The notes under the pieces: generated by a model
Databases searched by the model: none
What the model saw: the letters and a program-made list of their open reading frames with translations, nothing else
Told to the model about the DNA's origin: nothing
Origin: Acidobacteriota bacterium
GTDB lineage: Bacteria; Acidobacteriota; Holophagae; Acanthopleuribacterales; Acanthopleuribacteraceae
Assembly (NCBI GenBank): GCA_030066195.1
Contig: JASJCB010000026.1
Span: 1-64,000 of the forward strand
Reading direction: 5' to 3'
DNA: 64,000 bases
Made by a program: the position numbers and the translations under genes
Part shown: positions 18,701 to 26,165 of the stretch, piece after piece
Layout of the letters: each line of letters starts with the position of its first letter
Numbering within the stretch: the first letter of the stretch is position 1

Positions 18701-18889
18701 TTCGGCGTCCCGGCGATCCTTTTCATCTAAAAGCGGTTCGACATAAATCCGGCGCAGGGCGATGGGATCGGGCTCGTCGGTGATCTCCATCAGGTGGATC
18801 TTTTGGAAGCGGTGATAGACCCAGCGCATGTATTCGCCGCGGGCTTCGCTACGCAGGTTGCCTTCCTTGATGGCTTCCAATTCGTTCAT
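15740..18889 (-). CDS. NACHT-family STAND NTPase with alternating-alanine repeat
   Basis: The 1,049-residue protein has a NACHT NTPase domain: Walker A GKPGSGKTT at 94-102, Walker B LLLFDGIDEVGG at 211-222, sensor-like LLTGRPGGF, and the downstream FAHLSFQEYLCAEYL motif typical of NACHT proteins. A long helical C-terminal region follows. Residues about 812-871 are a near-perfect alternation of Ala with Leu, Gln or Arg. No separate effector domain (TIR, nuclease, protease) is recognised at either end. Bacterial NACHT proteins sense phage or stress signals and oligomerise; that role is inferred here. The ATG overlaps the KAP gene stop by 4 bp (ATGA), so the two are coupled. Repeat array A abuts its stop codon. 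Confidence 0.88.
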   Translation of the reverse strand: MNELEAIKEGNLRSEARGEYMRWVYHRFQKIHLMEITDEPDPIALRRIYVEPLLDEKDRRDAEMVGPEKLDEEEEHGRGLWELLEGRPFLMISGKPGSGKTTLVSRTVLELADPETISDFSLKLDPKNRILPIPLTLRSYDFSLIETLDDLLDAWWIFAEYDARPVAKEERLTAQQENPMQKRYMVQLDVARLKASVQEKTGPEDTRRPTLLLFDGIDEVGGPETRTKVLGLAFEAFKRGYRVLLTGRPGGFTDLDLPELCKGYNCEAPPLVYLQPFLFKQVETFVNKWYRLRDDWRRKSEKGVRDFLTALRDSQRPFLLSLARRPIFLTLMSLVHLNRNAMPDGRASLYEEIIDLYLKRQDRHRQLKHNAAGTKLELDHWPDAEKRLVLGFLAWRSQCRGSEEAERLTPFDDSAQARQLIWSKQELLAAVTLLLSGSKHGRFTTLKPADTEALLSYFLHPAGLLVQPAEDKVQFAHLSFQEYLCAEYLQGRYSLKGDKFLKKELLAKLALSGWDEVAMLFMTIHAAKTQNEGHFQVLDNLEIAEVHQANLLVQALAGGELSFKDAERLEYLPLAAGASLLHPNWGFPRTLALRPALIERLEELLVELLRTTDTKHTWDVLALRSDKFENQKAATQRWQEPANDSSWNIFFGPHEARCQALLWLIITILPSDDWKTEATTLGKRLDDNLARLLAEAMKADSHLLWQRHNDEEWQQLPYPTTTCFLAETVAPRDGSILNLMGNSLPARLYALDDEAFVDETFVIYYWGEPLIPVNLTLSLNPRVSASLKDSLIGFGYGIGLLANNFGLHYFKRAQALALARAQAQAQALALALAQAQALALTRARARAQALALALALARALARALELMQTLALRQIAAFGRSSQLRPLCERAAKKVEETDTIPETLIHAAAHFAYRFAVHDWFVEMAEDPDLLARRGFPPKEPLPKHLGILDEDGRLRPTLRRDSLEKLHAFLTDHEGVLDWLRPEGIDPDERERLLADQRDLEQAPWSPHAGIASALAEWPEGKEEIPFTVEAAEEDLIQALKDFLEES
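16282..16455 (-). repeat. In-frame GCGCCN hexanucleotide run inside the NACHT gene
   Basis: The plus strand is a run of GCGCCN and GCGAGC-like hexamers, giving about 58 residues of x-Ala dipeptides (x is Leu, Gln or Arg) on the coding strand. A 6-bp unit changes length without shifting frame, so slippage would lengthen or shorten the helix by two residues per step. The tract probably forms an extended helix. Confidence 0.85.
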
Positions 18890-20439
18890 GGCGCGTCCTC
18901 GGGTTCCAGGGGCGGTCTCAGGTTGACCAGGATGGGATTCAAGGGTTCGTTCTCGGGGAAAAATTCTTTCAACAAGATGCGCAGTTGTTCGTCGGAGCGT
19001 TTCTGGTCGATATTCTCCAGCATATGGTCCACCGCCTGGTCCATGGTCATGTTGAGATACATCTCGGTGGTCTCGCTGTCGCTCCGAGTCGTGTTTTTGA
19101 AGACATGGGCGAAGCGCCGCTCCAGCATGATCTTGACCAGGTCCTGCTGGGGCGTGCTGAGAACGCCGCTGCTCACGGACCTCAGGTTCTGGTTGGCCAA
19201 CATGTCATGCACCATGGGCCACAGTTCGGGTACGCGCTCCACCAATCGCCAGACGGGGGCGTGGAACAGGCGCAGGTAGTGACACACCAGGAACTGGACG
19301 CAAAAGATCAGGTTGTCGGTTTTGGGGGTCAGCGCCCAGGTGGCGCATAAGCTGTTGGTAAAGTTCTTGATCTTGCGCGGGTTGGGTTCCAAGAGGCGTT
19401 CCAGGAAAACCGCCAGTTGTTTGCTGTGGTCGCCGAAATCATGGGCCTCCAATTGGTCGATGAGGAAGCGGCAAACCTCGGAATGACCGGGTTTGGGGAC
19501 GGGAACGGTTGCCTGAAACAGCTTTTCCAGGTATTCGCGGTTTTCCACCTCGCTACGACCGTCCCAAACCCGGGAAAGCGCATTGAGCACGGCGGTGTCG
19601 TCGATGCCGAAGACGAAGACACAGTTATGGGTGCTTAGGTAGAGCTTGATAAATTCCAACAAGTCTTTGACCACGGTCTCTTCACAGCGGTCCAGGTCGT
19701 CGATGAAGATGATCAGGCGGCGATCCTCGATGGCTTTTTCACCGCGTTTTTTGGTCGCCCGGTAGTGGCCTTCCAATAACTGGCTGACGGCGTCCTCGAA
19801 GAGCAGGTGAAAGCGCTGCCCGTCGGACAGGTCGAGCAGCTTGGAGGCGCCCTGTTGCCAGGCCTCGGTGACAGCATTGGTTGTCCCACTCGCTACCTTG
19901 GTCGTTCGCGTGTTTTTGAGGGTCAGGGCCATGTCGATCCCGCGCTCCAGAAGCGTGGCCGTGGCCAGGGCAAAGGGACGCCAGTTCTCGCTGACCCTGG
20001 TTTTGGTTTTGGTCCAGGCGGTGAACTGATTGCGGATTTCCAGGAGCAGCGGAATCAGGGGAAAGTCGGCGCTTTGATGCTGCCAGGGCGAGAACCAGAC
20101 ACAGGGACTTTGTCGTGCGCGCTTGAATAGTTCCGGGTCATACTTTATGCCCCATTCTTCGCATAGCTGCTTGTATTGTCCGTCGGCGATGTACTTGCGC
20201 CAGGTCTCGTCTTCGCCCTTCTCCGGGCCCAGGGGCATGGTCTGGCTGACGGGGCTGCCGCCCAAGGTGGCGAAGGCGCGTTTCAAGACACTGGTCTTGC
20301 CGCTGCCCCACTTGCCGGTGACGCGGACGGCAAAGGGCGGCGGCACCTCCAGCAGCAGGCGTGCCAGTTGATCGCCCACGCGGCCGATGCCGAAGTGATC
20401 GTGCAAGGTCCAGTGATCGTGGTGGTAGCGTTGCTTCAT
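18886..20439 (-). CDS. KAP-family P-loop NTPase
   Basis: The 517-residue protein has a KAP NTPase domain: Walker A GKWGSGKT at 42-49, the KAP-type aromatic motif VWFSPWQHQ at 114-122, and Walker B LIIFIDDLDRC at 242-252. An arginine-rich sensor region PNPRKIKNFTNSL follows. Many KAP proteins have a pair of membrane helices inserted in the NTPase domain. Here the corresponding region (about 150-200) is not hydrophobic enough to span a membrane, so the protein is probably cytosolic. KAP ATPases occur in phage-defence and toxin contexts. The ribosome site is weak (GGGACG). It is the first gene of a two-gene operon with the NACHT protein, and repeat array B lies upstream in the divergent promoter region. 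Confidence 0.9.
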   Translation of the reverse strand: MKQRYHHDHWTLHDHFGIGRVGDQLARLLLEVPPPFAVRVTGKWGSGKTSVLKRAFATLGGSPVSQTMPLGPEKGEDETWRKYIADGQYKQLCEEWGIKYDPELFKRARQSPCVWFSPWQHQSADFPLIPLLLEIRNQFTAWTKTKTRVSENWRPFALATATLLERGIDMALTLKNTRTTKVASGTTNAVTEAWQQGASKLLDLSDGQRFHLLFEDAVSQLLEGHYRATKKRGEKAIEDRRLIIFIDDLDRCEETVVKDLLEFIKLYLSTHNCVFVFGIDDTAVLNALSRVWDGRSEVENREYLEKLFQATVPVPKPGHSEVCRFLIDQLEAHDFGDHSKQLAVFLERLLEPNPRKIKNFTNSLCATWALTPKTDNLIFCVQFLVCHYLRLFHAPVWRLVERVPELWPMVHDMLANQNLRSVSSGVLSTPQQDLVKIMLERRFAHVFKNTTRSDSETTEMYLNMTMDQAVDHMLENIDQKRSDEQLRILLKEFFPENEPLNPILVNLRPPLEPEDAP

Positions 20440-20568
20440 GGTCGTCCCAAGTGCTTCTTCGGGCAGATCTTACCATTAGTCGCGAAAAAAAGCCGGCCCC
20501 TCGGGCCCGCAAGCGCCCACCTGGCTGCAAGCCAAGCATCGCCCCCCGGGCGAGGCGAGGCGAAAAAC

Positions 20569-20790
20569 CCTGGGCGCGCACGCATCCTGCGTGCTCTTCC
20601 CCGGGATGGGCGAGGACTAAAGAATTAAAAAGAAGAAACTTAAAGATTCAAAGACACGAGCCGCCTTACTTCGCACGGCGCGAATCTCGGTTGGGATGCA
20701 CGCAGGATGCGTGCGCGCCCAGGGGTTTCGCCTCGCTTCGCGTGGCGCGAATCTCGGTTGGGATGCACGCAGGATGCGTGCGCGCCCAGG
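20569..20790. repeat. Array B of the REP/MITE-like element
   Basis: One left arm (20569-20594) is followed by the conserved spacer with GGGATGGGCGAGGACTA, then two right arms (20698-20723 and 20765-20790). It lies between the divergent KAP and serine-hydrolase genes. Together with array A it brackets the KAP-NACHT operon, and both arrays are in the same orientation. Confidence 0.85.
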
Positions 20791-20860
20791 CTTTTTTCCC
20801 GTGTTGAGTCGGCTTCGTTCTCGCGTTATCATTCGCACAGACACTTAGGGAGGAACCGGC

Positions 20861-21733
20861 ATGATTCGATTCTTTTTATTGATGCTTATCAGTGCGACGG
20901 GTTTCGCGGCGGATACCGACGCCCTGAAAGCCGAGATTCAGAAGTTGACCGCCGATCAAAAAGCGACCTACGGCATTGCCTACCACAACCTGACCACCGG
21001 CGAGGAACTGCTGATCAACGCGCATGACCGCATGCACGCGGCCAGTACCATGAAGGTGCCCGTCATGATGCAACTGTTCGCGAAGATGGAGCGCGGCGAG
21101 TTGGACCTGAAACGCAAGCTGCCCGTGGTCAACAAGTTCAAGAGCATCGTGGACGGTTCGCCCTACACCATTTCCACCGATTGGGAGAGGGAGTTACACG
21201 GCAAGGAGGGCGAGGAAGTCCCTATCGAGGAGATGATCCGCCTGATGATCGTGCGTTCCAGCAACCTGGCCACCAACATCCTCATCGCGTTAGCCGATGC
21301 GAAACAGACCACGGCCCTGATGCGCGGGTTCGGGGCCAAAAACATCCAGGTGCTGCGCGGGGTAGAGGATATCAAGGCCTTCGAGGCCGGGCTGAGCAAC
21401 GAGTCGACCGCACATGACATGATGAAGGTAATGATTGCCTGCGCCACCTCGCCCGCCTTCAAGCAATCCAGCCGCGAGAAGATGCTGGCTATTTTACGCG
21501 GCCAGGAGGATCGGAAAACCATTCCGGCCGGGTTGCCGGAGGATGCGGTGGTCGCCAATAAGACGGGCGCCATCTCCAGGGTGCAGCACGATGCCGCCGT
21601 GGTCGACCTGCCCGACGGCACGCGTTACGTGCTGGTGATCTTCGCCCGCGATTTCGACGATCAGCGGCCCAGGGTCATCGAAACCGGAGCGGCGATCAGT
21701 CGCGCCGTCTACCGACACGTGGCCGGTCGATGA
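20861..21733 (+). CDS. Exported class A beta-lactamase-like serine hydrolase
   Basis: The 290-residue protein has a signal peptide (ending GFAAD) and the penicillin-recognising fold motifs: S62-T-M-K65, S133-S134-N135 in place of SDN, and K234-T-G236. An omega-loop-like stretch FEAGLSN has Glu175 as a candidate general base. The SSN variant and the RGVEDIKAFEAGL stretch are common in PF13354 hydrolases whose substrates are not established, so antibiotic resistance should not be assumed. GGAGG lies just before the ATG. Its stop overlaps the next gene's ATG by 4 bp. Pairing with NamZ suggests a role in muropeptide or peptidoglycan processing in the periplasm. Confidence 0.85.
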   Translation: MIRFFLLMLISATGFAADTDALKAEIQKLTADQKATYGIAYHNLTTGEELLINAHDRMHAASTMKVPVMMQLFAKMERGELDLKRKLPVVNKFKSIVDGSPYTISTDWERELHGKEGEEVPIEEMIRLMIVRSSNLATNILIALADAKQTTALMRGFGAKNIQVLRGVEDIKAFEAGLSNESTAHDMMKVMIACATSPAFKQSSREKMLAILRGQEDRKTIPAGLPEDAVVANKTGAISRVQHDAAVVDLPDGTRYVLVIFARDFDDQRPRVIETGAAISRAVYRHVAGR

Positions 21734-22896
21734 TTCTACTGCTATTTACACTCCTGGCCGCCGGCGGCGTAGAGACCGGACTGGACGTGCTGATTGCCGA
21801 TGATTTTGCGCCCTTGAAGGGCAAGACGGTCGCGGTGCTCACCAACCATTCGGCGCTGGATCGACACGGGCGGCACCTGACCGATCACCTGGTCGGCCGC
21901 AAAGATTTCAAGCTCAAAGCCTTCCTGGCTCCCGAGCACGGTTTCGCGGGGAAGCTGGATCGCGAGGGCATTGCCCACGGCACGGATTCACGGACGGGTT
22001 TGACCGTGTACAGCCTCTACGGCAAGACCAAAGAACCCACGGCGGAGATGCTGGATGGGGTGGATGTGCTGCTGTTCGATATTCAGGATATCGGCACGCG
22101 TTTCTACACCTACCAGACCACCATGCTCTACGCCATGCGGGTCTGCGCCCGCCTGAAGGTGGCCGTGATCGTCTTGGACCGGCCCAACCCTATCGGCGGC
22201 GTACGCGTGACGGGTCCCGTTCTGGACGCGGATCGCTTCAGCTTCACCGGGTCCTTCTCCATGCCCGTGGTGCACGGCATGACCCTGGGCGAAACCGCGC
22301 TGATGTTCCGAGCCGAGGAGAAGTTGGACCTGGACCTGAAGGTGATCGCCTGCAAGGGGTGGCAGCGTGATCAACGGTTCGACGAAACCGGGTTGATGTG
22401 GATTAATCCCTCGCCCAATATGCGCAACCTGAAGCAGGCGCTACTGTATCCGGCGATCGGCCTGTTGGAGTTCACCAATCTCAGCGTGGGTCGCGGTACC
22501 GATGCGCCGTTCGAGCATTTCGGCGCGCCCTGGTTGCAACCCGTCGCCTTCTGCAAGCGGTTGAACGCGGCCGGCCTGCCGGGGGTGCGTTTCGTGCCGC
22601 ATCGGTTTACGCCGGAGAGCGGGCCTTACAAGGGCGAGCGTTGCGGCGGCGTTTGGTTGTCCCTGCGCAATGCCGAAAGCTGGGAACCGGTGCGGACCTC
22701 GTACGTGATCTATCGGACCTTGCGGCAGATGTACCCCGACGATTACCGGGCCGAGCGCTACCTGCGCCTGCTGGGCAATGCGCGGTCCTTCGAGCAGTTG
22801 AACGCGGACGAACCGATCGACAACATCCTGGCCGGGGAAGCCAAAGAGCGCACGCCTTTCATGAAGATACGAGGGAAGCATCTACTCTACGAGTAA
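21730..22896 (+). CDS. namZ: NamZ-type exo-beta-N-acetylmuramidase (DUF1343, GH171)
   Basis: The 388-residue protein matches the DUF1343 family throughout: AVLTNHSALDRHGRHLTDHL, FLAPEHGFAGKLDREG, the block LLFDIQDIGTRFYTY, VLDRPNPIGG, FSMPVVHGMTLGE, and LEFTNLSVGRGTDAPFE. The family cleaves terminal N-acetylmuramic acid from peptidoglycan fragments. The beginning (ILLLFTLLAAGG) is a short probable signal peptide. It is translationally coupled (ATGA) to the serine hydrolase gene before it. Cell-wall recycling gene pairs of this kind are known in Bacteroidota and Bacillota. A single copy of the palindromic element follows immediately after the stop. Confidence 0.88.
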   Translation: MILLLFTLLAAGGVETGLDVLIADDFAPLKGKTVAVLTNHSALDRHGRHLTDHLVGRKDFKLKAFLAPEHGFAGKLDREGIAHGTDSRTGLTVYSLYGKTKEPTAEMLDGVDVLLFDIQDIGTRFYTYQTTMLYAMRVCARLKVAVIVLDRPNPIGGVRVTGPVLDADRFSFTGSFSMPVVHGMTLGETALMFRAEEKLDLDLKVIACKGWQRDQRFDETGLMWINPSPNMRNLKQALLYPAIGLLEFTNLSVGRGTDAPFEHFGAPWLQPVAFCKRLNAAGLPGVRFVPHRFTPESGPYKGERCGGVWLSLRNAESWEPVRTSYVIYRTLRQMYPDDYRAERYLRLLGNARSFEQLNADEPIDNILAGEAKERTPFMKIRGKHLLYE

Positions 22897-22900
22897 CCCC

Positions 22901-23055
22901 CCTGAGCGCGCACGCATCCCGCGTGCTTTTTCTTGGGATGGGCGAAAGCTACGGAGTTAATTTAAAACAACTTAAGAAACCGGATACACGAACCGCCTCG
23001 CTTCGCGTGGTGCGAATCTCGGCTTGCAAGCACGCGGGATGCGTGCGCGGCCAGG
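22901..23055. repeat. Copy C of the REP/MITE-like element, with compensatory loop change
   Basis: This is a complete single element. The left arm is at 22901-22926 (GCACGC-ATCCC-GCGTGC core) and the right arm at 23030-23055 (GCACGC-GGGAT-GCGTGC core). Compared with arrays A and B, one loop base changed in both arms so that they remain reverse complements. It lies in the convergent gap between namZ and the ATPase-nuclease gene, ending 15 bp before the latter's stop. Confidence 0.85.
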
Positions 23056-23069
23056 GTCGCTTTGCTCAC

Positions 23070-24824
23070 TCAGTCCCATTGCTTGTGGATGTAGTTGATC
23101 TCCGTGGCCGTGCCGATGCCTTCCTGCTTGCACAGGGCTGCCGCTTCCTCCGTGAAGCCGCCCAGGGATAGGAAACCGGCCAGGACCGTTCGGTCCGGGT
23201 TGTCGTCCGCGAAGAGTTTGACCTTGGCGGCGAAATGGGCGACCGCTTTGTCGTTGGTTGCTCTTTCGGTTTTCTTGACCTCTACCAGCAGGGTCACGTT
23301 CTCCGCACCGTCCACGCGCAGGTCGATTTCGCCCTTGTGGCCCTTGGGTCCCTGGACCATGTGGCGCGGGTAGATGGTCTCGACGCGGATCGCCGGGTCG
23401 TCGGCGAAACCCTCGAAATAGTCGGCGGGTTGAAATGAACCCCGAACCCGCATGTCGATTTCCAACTGGGCTTCGGCCAGGCGGCCGGATACCTGGTTGA
23501 GCTGGTTTTGCAGCGCTTTTTTCTCCCCGGTCAGCTTTTCGACCAGGTAGTCGATGCCCTGGTCCGCCTCCGGGTCCAGTTTGGTCAGTTGATCGCCCAA
23601 CCGTCTTTGCAGCAGCAGGAAGAAGGTGCCGTCCCTAAGACCGGAGTAGCGGTCGTGCAGCCCGCCGCGAATCAATTCGGCCTTGCGCAGGCGGACCAGT
23701 TTTTCCAGGATGGCGTCCTCGTCCAGGTCCAGTTGGAGTTCCGTCTTCAGCCTGAGCGCGGAGTATACCTCTTCCGGGTTGCGGCTGAGCAACAACAGGA
23801 TGCGCTTGGCATGTACCTCGTTGATGCGGCTCAGCGCTCGTTCGAACCAGGTGATCCAGCCCGAGGCCAGTTCCGCATCCTCGCTGCTGGTCTCGAATTC
23901 GATCACGCGAATCACGCCCTCGCGGGTGGTCAGGTCGCGGTCGGGGCAGCGGGAACGGATGGTGCAGGCGATGAAGAAGGGATCATGGCGGCACAGTTCG
24001 TTGATCAGCAGGGCGGTTTCGTTGGTTATGGGTTCGTTATAGGTCTCCGCGTAGCGGTACACGGCGGTCAGCCCGTCCTTCTCGGACAGGTAGGGCGAGA
24101 AGGGCATTTTGCTGAGGCGGCCGGCTTCCAGGAAGGTGTCGACCACCTCCACCAACCAACCCACCGCGGAGCCGGTGGCCAGCATGGGCGCTATTTTCGA
24201 TTCGGATAATGCGTGATAGCTGCCCGGAATGGTTTCGTCCAGGTTGGTTTTTTCCTTATCCAAATAGACATAGCGGCTCAGGTTTTGAAACTCGTCGATA
24301 ATCACCAGAAAGGGCCGCTTAAAAAGCGCGGCGAATGCATGGGGGGCATGAATAGCCGCGTCCCACATGGAGTCGAAGAACTCTTTCTCGAAATGTTTCC
24401 TTAGTGCATCGACACGCCTGACGATGGGTTTGATGTCGTGCTTGACACCATAGGCGCGCATGTCGTCCAGATCCCATTGCTCGTCTTGCAGAAGCGCGGC
24501 ATCGCGCTCCAGAAACGAGATGTATTGCCTGCCGAAGGTTTTCAGATAAGTGAAGGCCAGGTCCGGGTACCAGGTTCTGCGTTCCGGGATTTCGATGTAG
24601 AAGGGAATGACCGGGCCGTTTTCCATCCACAGCTTGTTGAAGATGCGCTGCACAAACGCCGTCTTGCCGGACTTCTTGCGACCCAGAATGACCCTTGACT
24701 TGGAAAGCTTGCGCGGAATCAGGGAAATCCACTTGCCGTATTCCTCGAATTCCTTCTCGCGACCGGTGAACAGGTCGGCATCGCCGATATTTTCCTGTAG
24801 TGGATAAAGATCATTTCCGGACAT
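23070..24824 (-). CDS. AAA ATPase with C-terminal PD-(D/E)XK nuclease-like domain
   Basis: From ATG 24824 the protein is 584 residues. ATG 24836 is also possible. A much longer frame starting at 24971 is rejected because it overlaps the promoter of the divergent gene and adds a Cys-rich, non-conserved stretch. The ATPase resembles the archaeal-ATPase/COG1672 type: LFTGREKEFEEY, Walker A GRKKSGKT at 48-55, Walker B FLVIIDEFQNLS. A winged-helix-like segment and a coiled coil (LTGEKKALQNQLNQVSGRLAEAQ) follow. The last 120 residues have GEIDLRVDGAENVTLLVEVKK, the D...E-x-K signature of PD-(D/E)XK nucleases. A single-gene defence or mobile-element ATPase-nuclease is a reasonable inference. Confidence 0.82.
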   Translation of the reverse strand: MSGNDLYPLQENIGDADLFTGREKEFEEYGKWISLIPRKLSKSRVILGRKKSGKTAFVQRIFNKLWMENGPVIPFYIEIPERRTWYPDLAFTYLKTFGRQYISFLERDAALLQDEQWDLDDMRAYGVKHDIKPIVRRVDALRKHFEKEFFDSMWDAAIHAPHAFAALFKRPFLVIIDEFQNLSRYVYLDKEKTNLDETIPGSYHALSESKIAPMLATGSAVGWLVEVVDTFLEAGRLSKMPFSPYLSEKDGLTAVYRYAETYNEPITNETALLINELCRHDPFFIACTIRSRCPDRDLTTREGVIRVIEFETSSEDAELASGWITWFERALSRINEVHAKRILLLLSRNPEEVYSALRLKTELQLDLDEDAILEKLVRLRKAELIRGGLHDRYSGLRDGTFFLLLQRRLGDQLTKLDPEADQGIDYLVEKLTGEKKALQNQLNQVSGRLAEAQLEIDMRVRGSFQPADYFEGFADDPAIRVETIYPRHMVQGPKGHKGEIDLRVDGAENVTLLVEVKKTERATNDKAVAHFAAKVKLFADDNPDRTVLAGFLSLGGFTEEAAALCKQEGIGTATEINYIHKQWD

Positions 24825-24951
24825 CGGGTCCCCCATACGGCAAGCATAACACAAGCCGCGCGGCTGCTTCATGGTTAGGATGCCGCAATGAGCCGGTTTC
24901 CCTCCTGCTCTCGTTTTGCTAGAGTAGAGCGAACAACACCGGAGGTCCGCC

Positions 24952-26019
24952 ATGAGCCAGGATTCGCGCATCTATGCCTGCCGAGGCTGTGAAGCCAAAA
25001 ACCGTATCTTTCCCAGGAAGGTGGCCGCCCGACCCAATAACGTCAACTGCGGCAGTTGCGGCAAACCCCTTTTCCTGCCGCCGGATGCGCCGCTGACCGC
25101 CATCGACGGCAGCGCCTACCAGCATCCGCTGGACAAAAGCGCCCTGGAGATGCTGCGCAAGGTGCCGGGCACCAACACCATCCTGCGCTTTTTAATTCGC
25201 GAGCTCTCCGAACGGCGCCTGCGCATGTATTTCCAGCAGGCCTATGTGAAGGTGACGCCGGTTCACCTGACGCCGCTTTACGACCATATCGAACATTCCG
25301 CGCATATTTTGGACCTGGAGATGGTGCCGCAACTATTCGTCATGAACGATCCCCGCCCCAACGCCTTCGCCATCGGCGTGGACGACCCCTTCGTGGTGGT
25401 GACCACGGCGCTGTTGGACACCCTGGATGAGGCTCAGATCCGCGGCGTGATTGCCCACGAGTTGGGTCATATCCAGGCCGGGCACCAGCTCTATCGCACC
25501 GCGCTTTACCTGATCGTCAACCTGGCTCAATTCCTGGTCGGCAACCTGATCCCCATGCGCGACATGGCCTTGAAGGCGATCTATTACGCTCTCTTGTACT
25601 GGAACCGCTGTTCGGAACTCACCGGGGACCGGGCCCAGATGTTGATTCAGCGCGATTATGAAAGCTACGTGGCCTGCGAGATGAAATTTGCCGGCGGTTG
25701 CAACTACACCAACGGCATGCTGAATATGGACGCCTTCCTGGAACAGGCGGAAGAAGCCGTGAAGATGAAGGAAGAGCATATTCTCAACCGGGTTTACAGC
25801 TCCATGCAAGCGGCTGAAACCACGCATCCCTATCCGGTCTGGCGCGTGGGTCATATGAGCGAGTGGATCTACGACGGCAATTTCCTGGACATCATCCACG
25901 GCACCTATCCGGCTCGCAAAACCGCCGATGATTTGGAACCTCAGGAATCGGAGGAGGATGCCCCGTCCTCGGTCAAAGAACTGATCGGCCAGTGGCGCAA
26001 AACCCTGTCCGGCAAATAG
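24952..26019 (+). CDS. M48-family zinc metalloprotease with N-terminal zinc ribbon
   Basis: The 355-residue protein starts with a zinc ribbon (C10-x2-C13 ... C33-x2-C36). An M48 (HtpX/Ste24-like) peptidase domain follows: VIAHELGH with H169, E170 and H173, and the third ligand Glu222 in SELTGDR. The segment LYLIVNLAQFLVGNLI may be one membrane-associated helix. Residues PNAFAIG before the catalytic motif are typical of the family. The C-terminus is acidic (EPQESEEDAP). CGGAGG lies before the ATG. It is divergent from the ATPase-nuclease gene with about 127 bp between starts; a functional link is not evident. Likely role: turnover of membrane or misfolded proteins. Confidence 0.88.
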   Translation: MSQDSRIYACRGCEAKNRIFPRKVAARPNNVNCGSCGKPLFLPPDAPLTAIDGSAYQHPLDKSALEMLRKVPGTNTILRFLIRELSERRLRMYFQQAYVKVTPVHLTPLYDHIEHSAHILDLEMVPQLFVMNDPRPNAFAIGVDDPFVVVTTALLDTLDEAQIRGVIAHELGHIQAGHQLYRTALYLIVNLAQFLVGNLIPMRDMALKAIYYALLYWNRCSELTGDRAQMLIQRDYESYVACEMKFAGGCNYTNGMLNMDAFLEQAEEAVKMKEEHILNRVYSSMQAAETTHPYPVWRVGHMSEWIYDGNFLDIIHGTYPARKTADDLEPQESEEDAPSSVKELIGQWRKTLSGK

Positions 26020-26165
26020 GGGCAGGCCCACCGACCGTCATTTCGAGCCCTATGAGTTTTGACGTGCTCCAGGCTCTCGGGGCCTCTCTTGCGAAAGCCC
26101 TTATGTTGACCGTCTTAAACTCTGAATTGTCGCTCCGCGAACGCCCGGCGTTCGAGGACTTTCGG

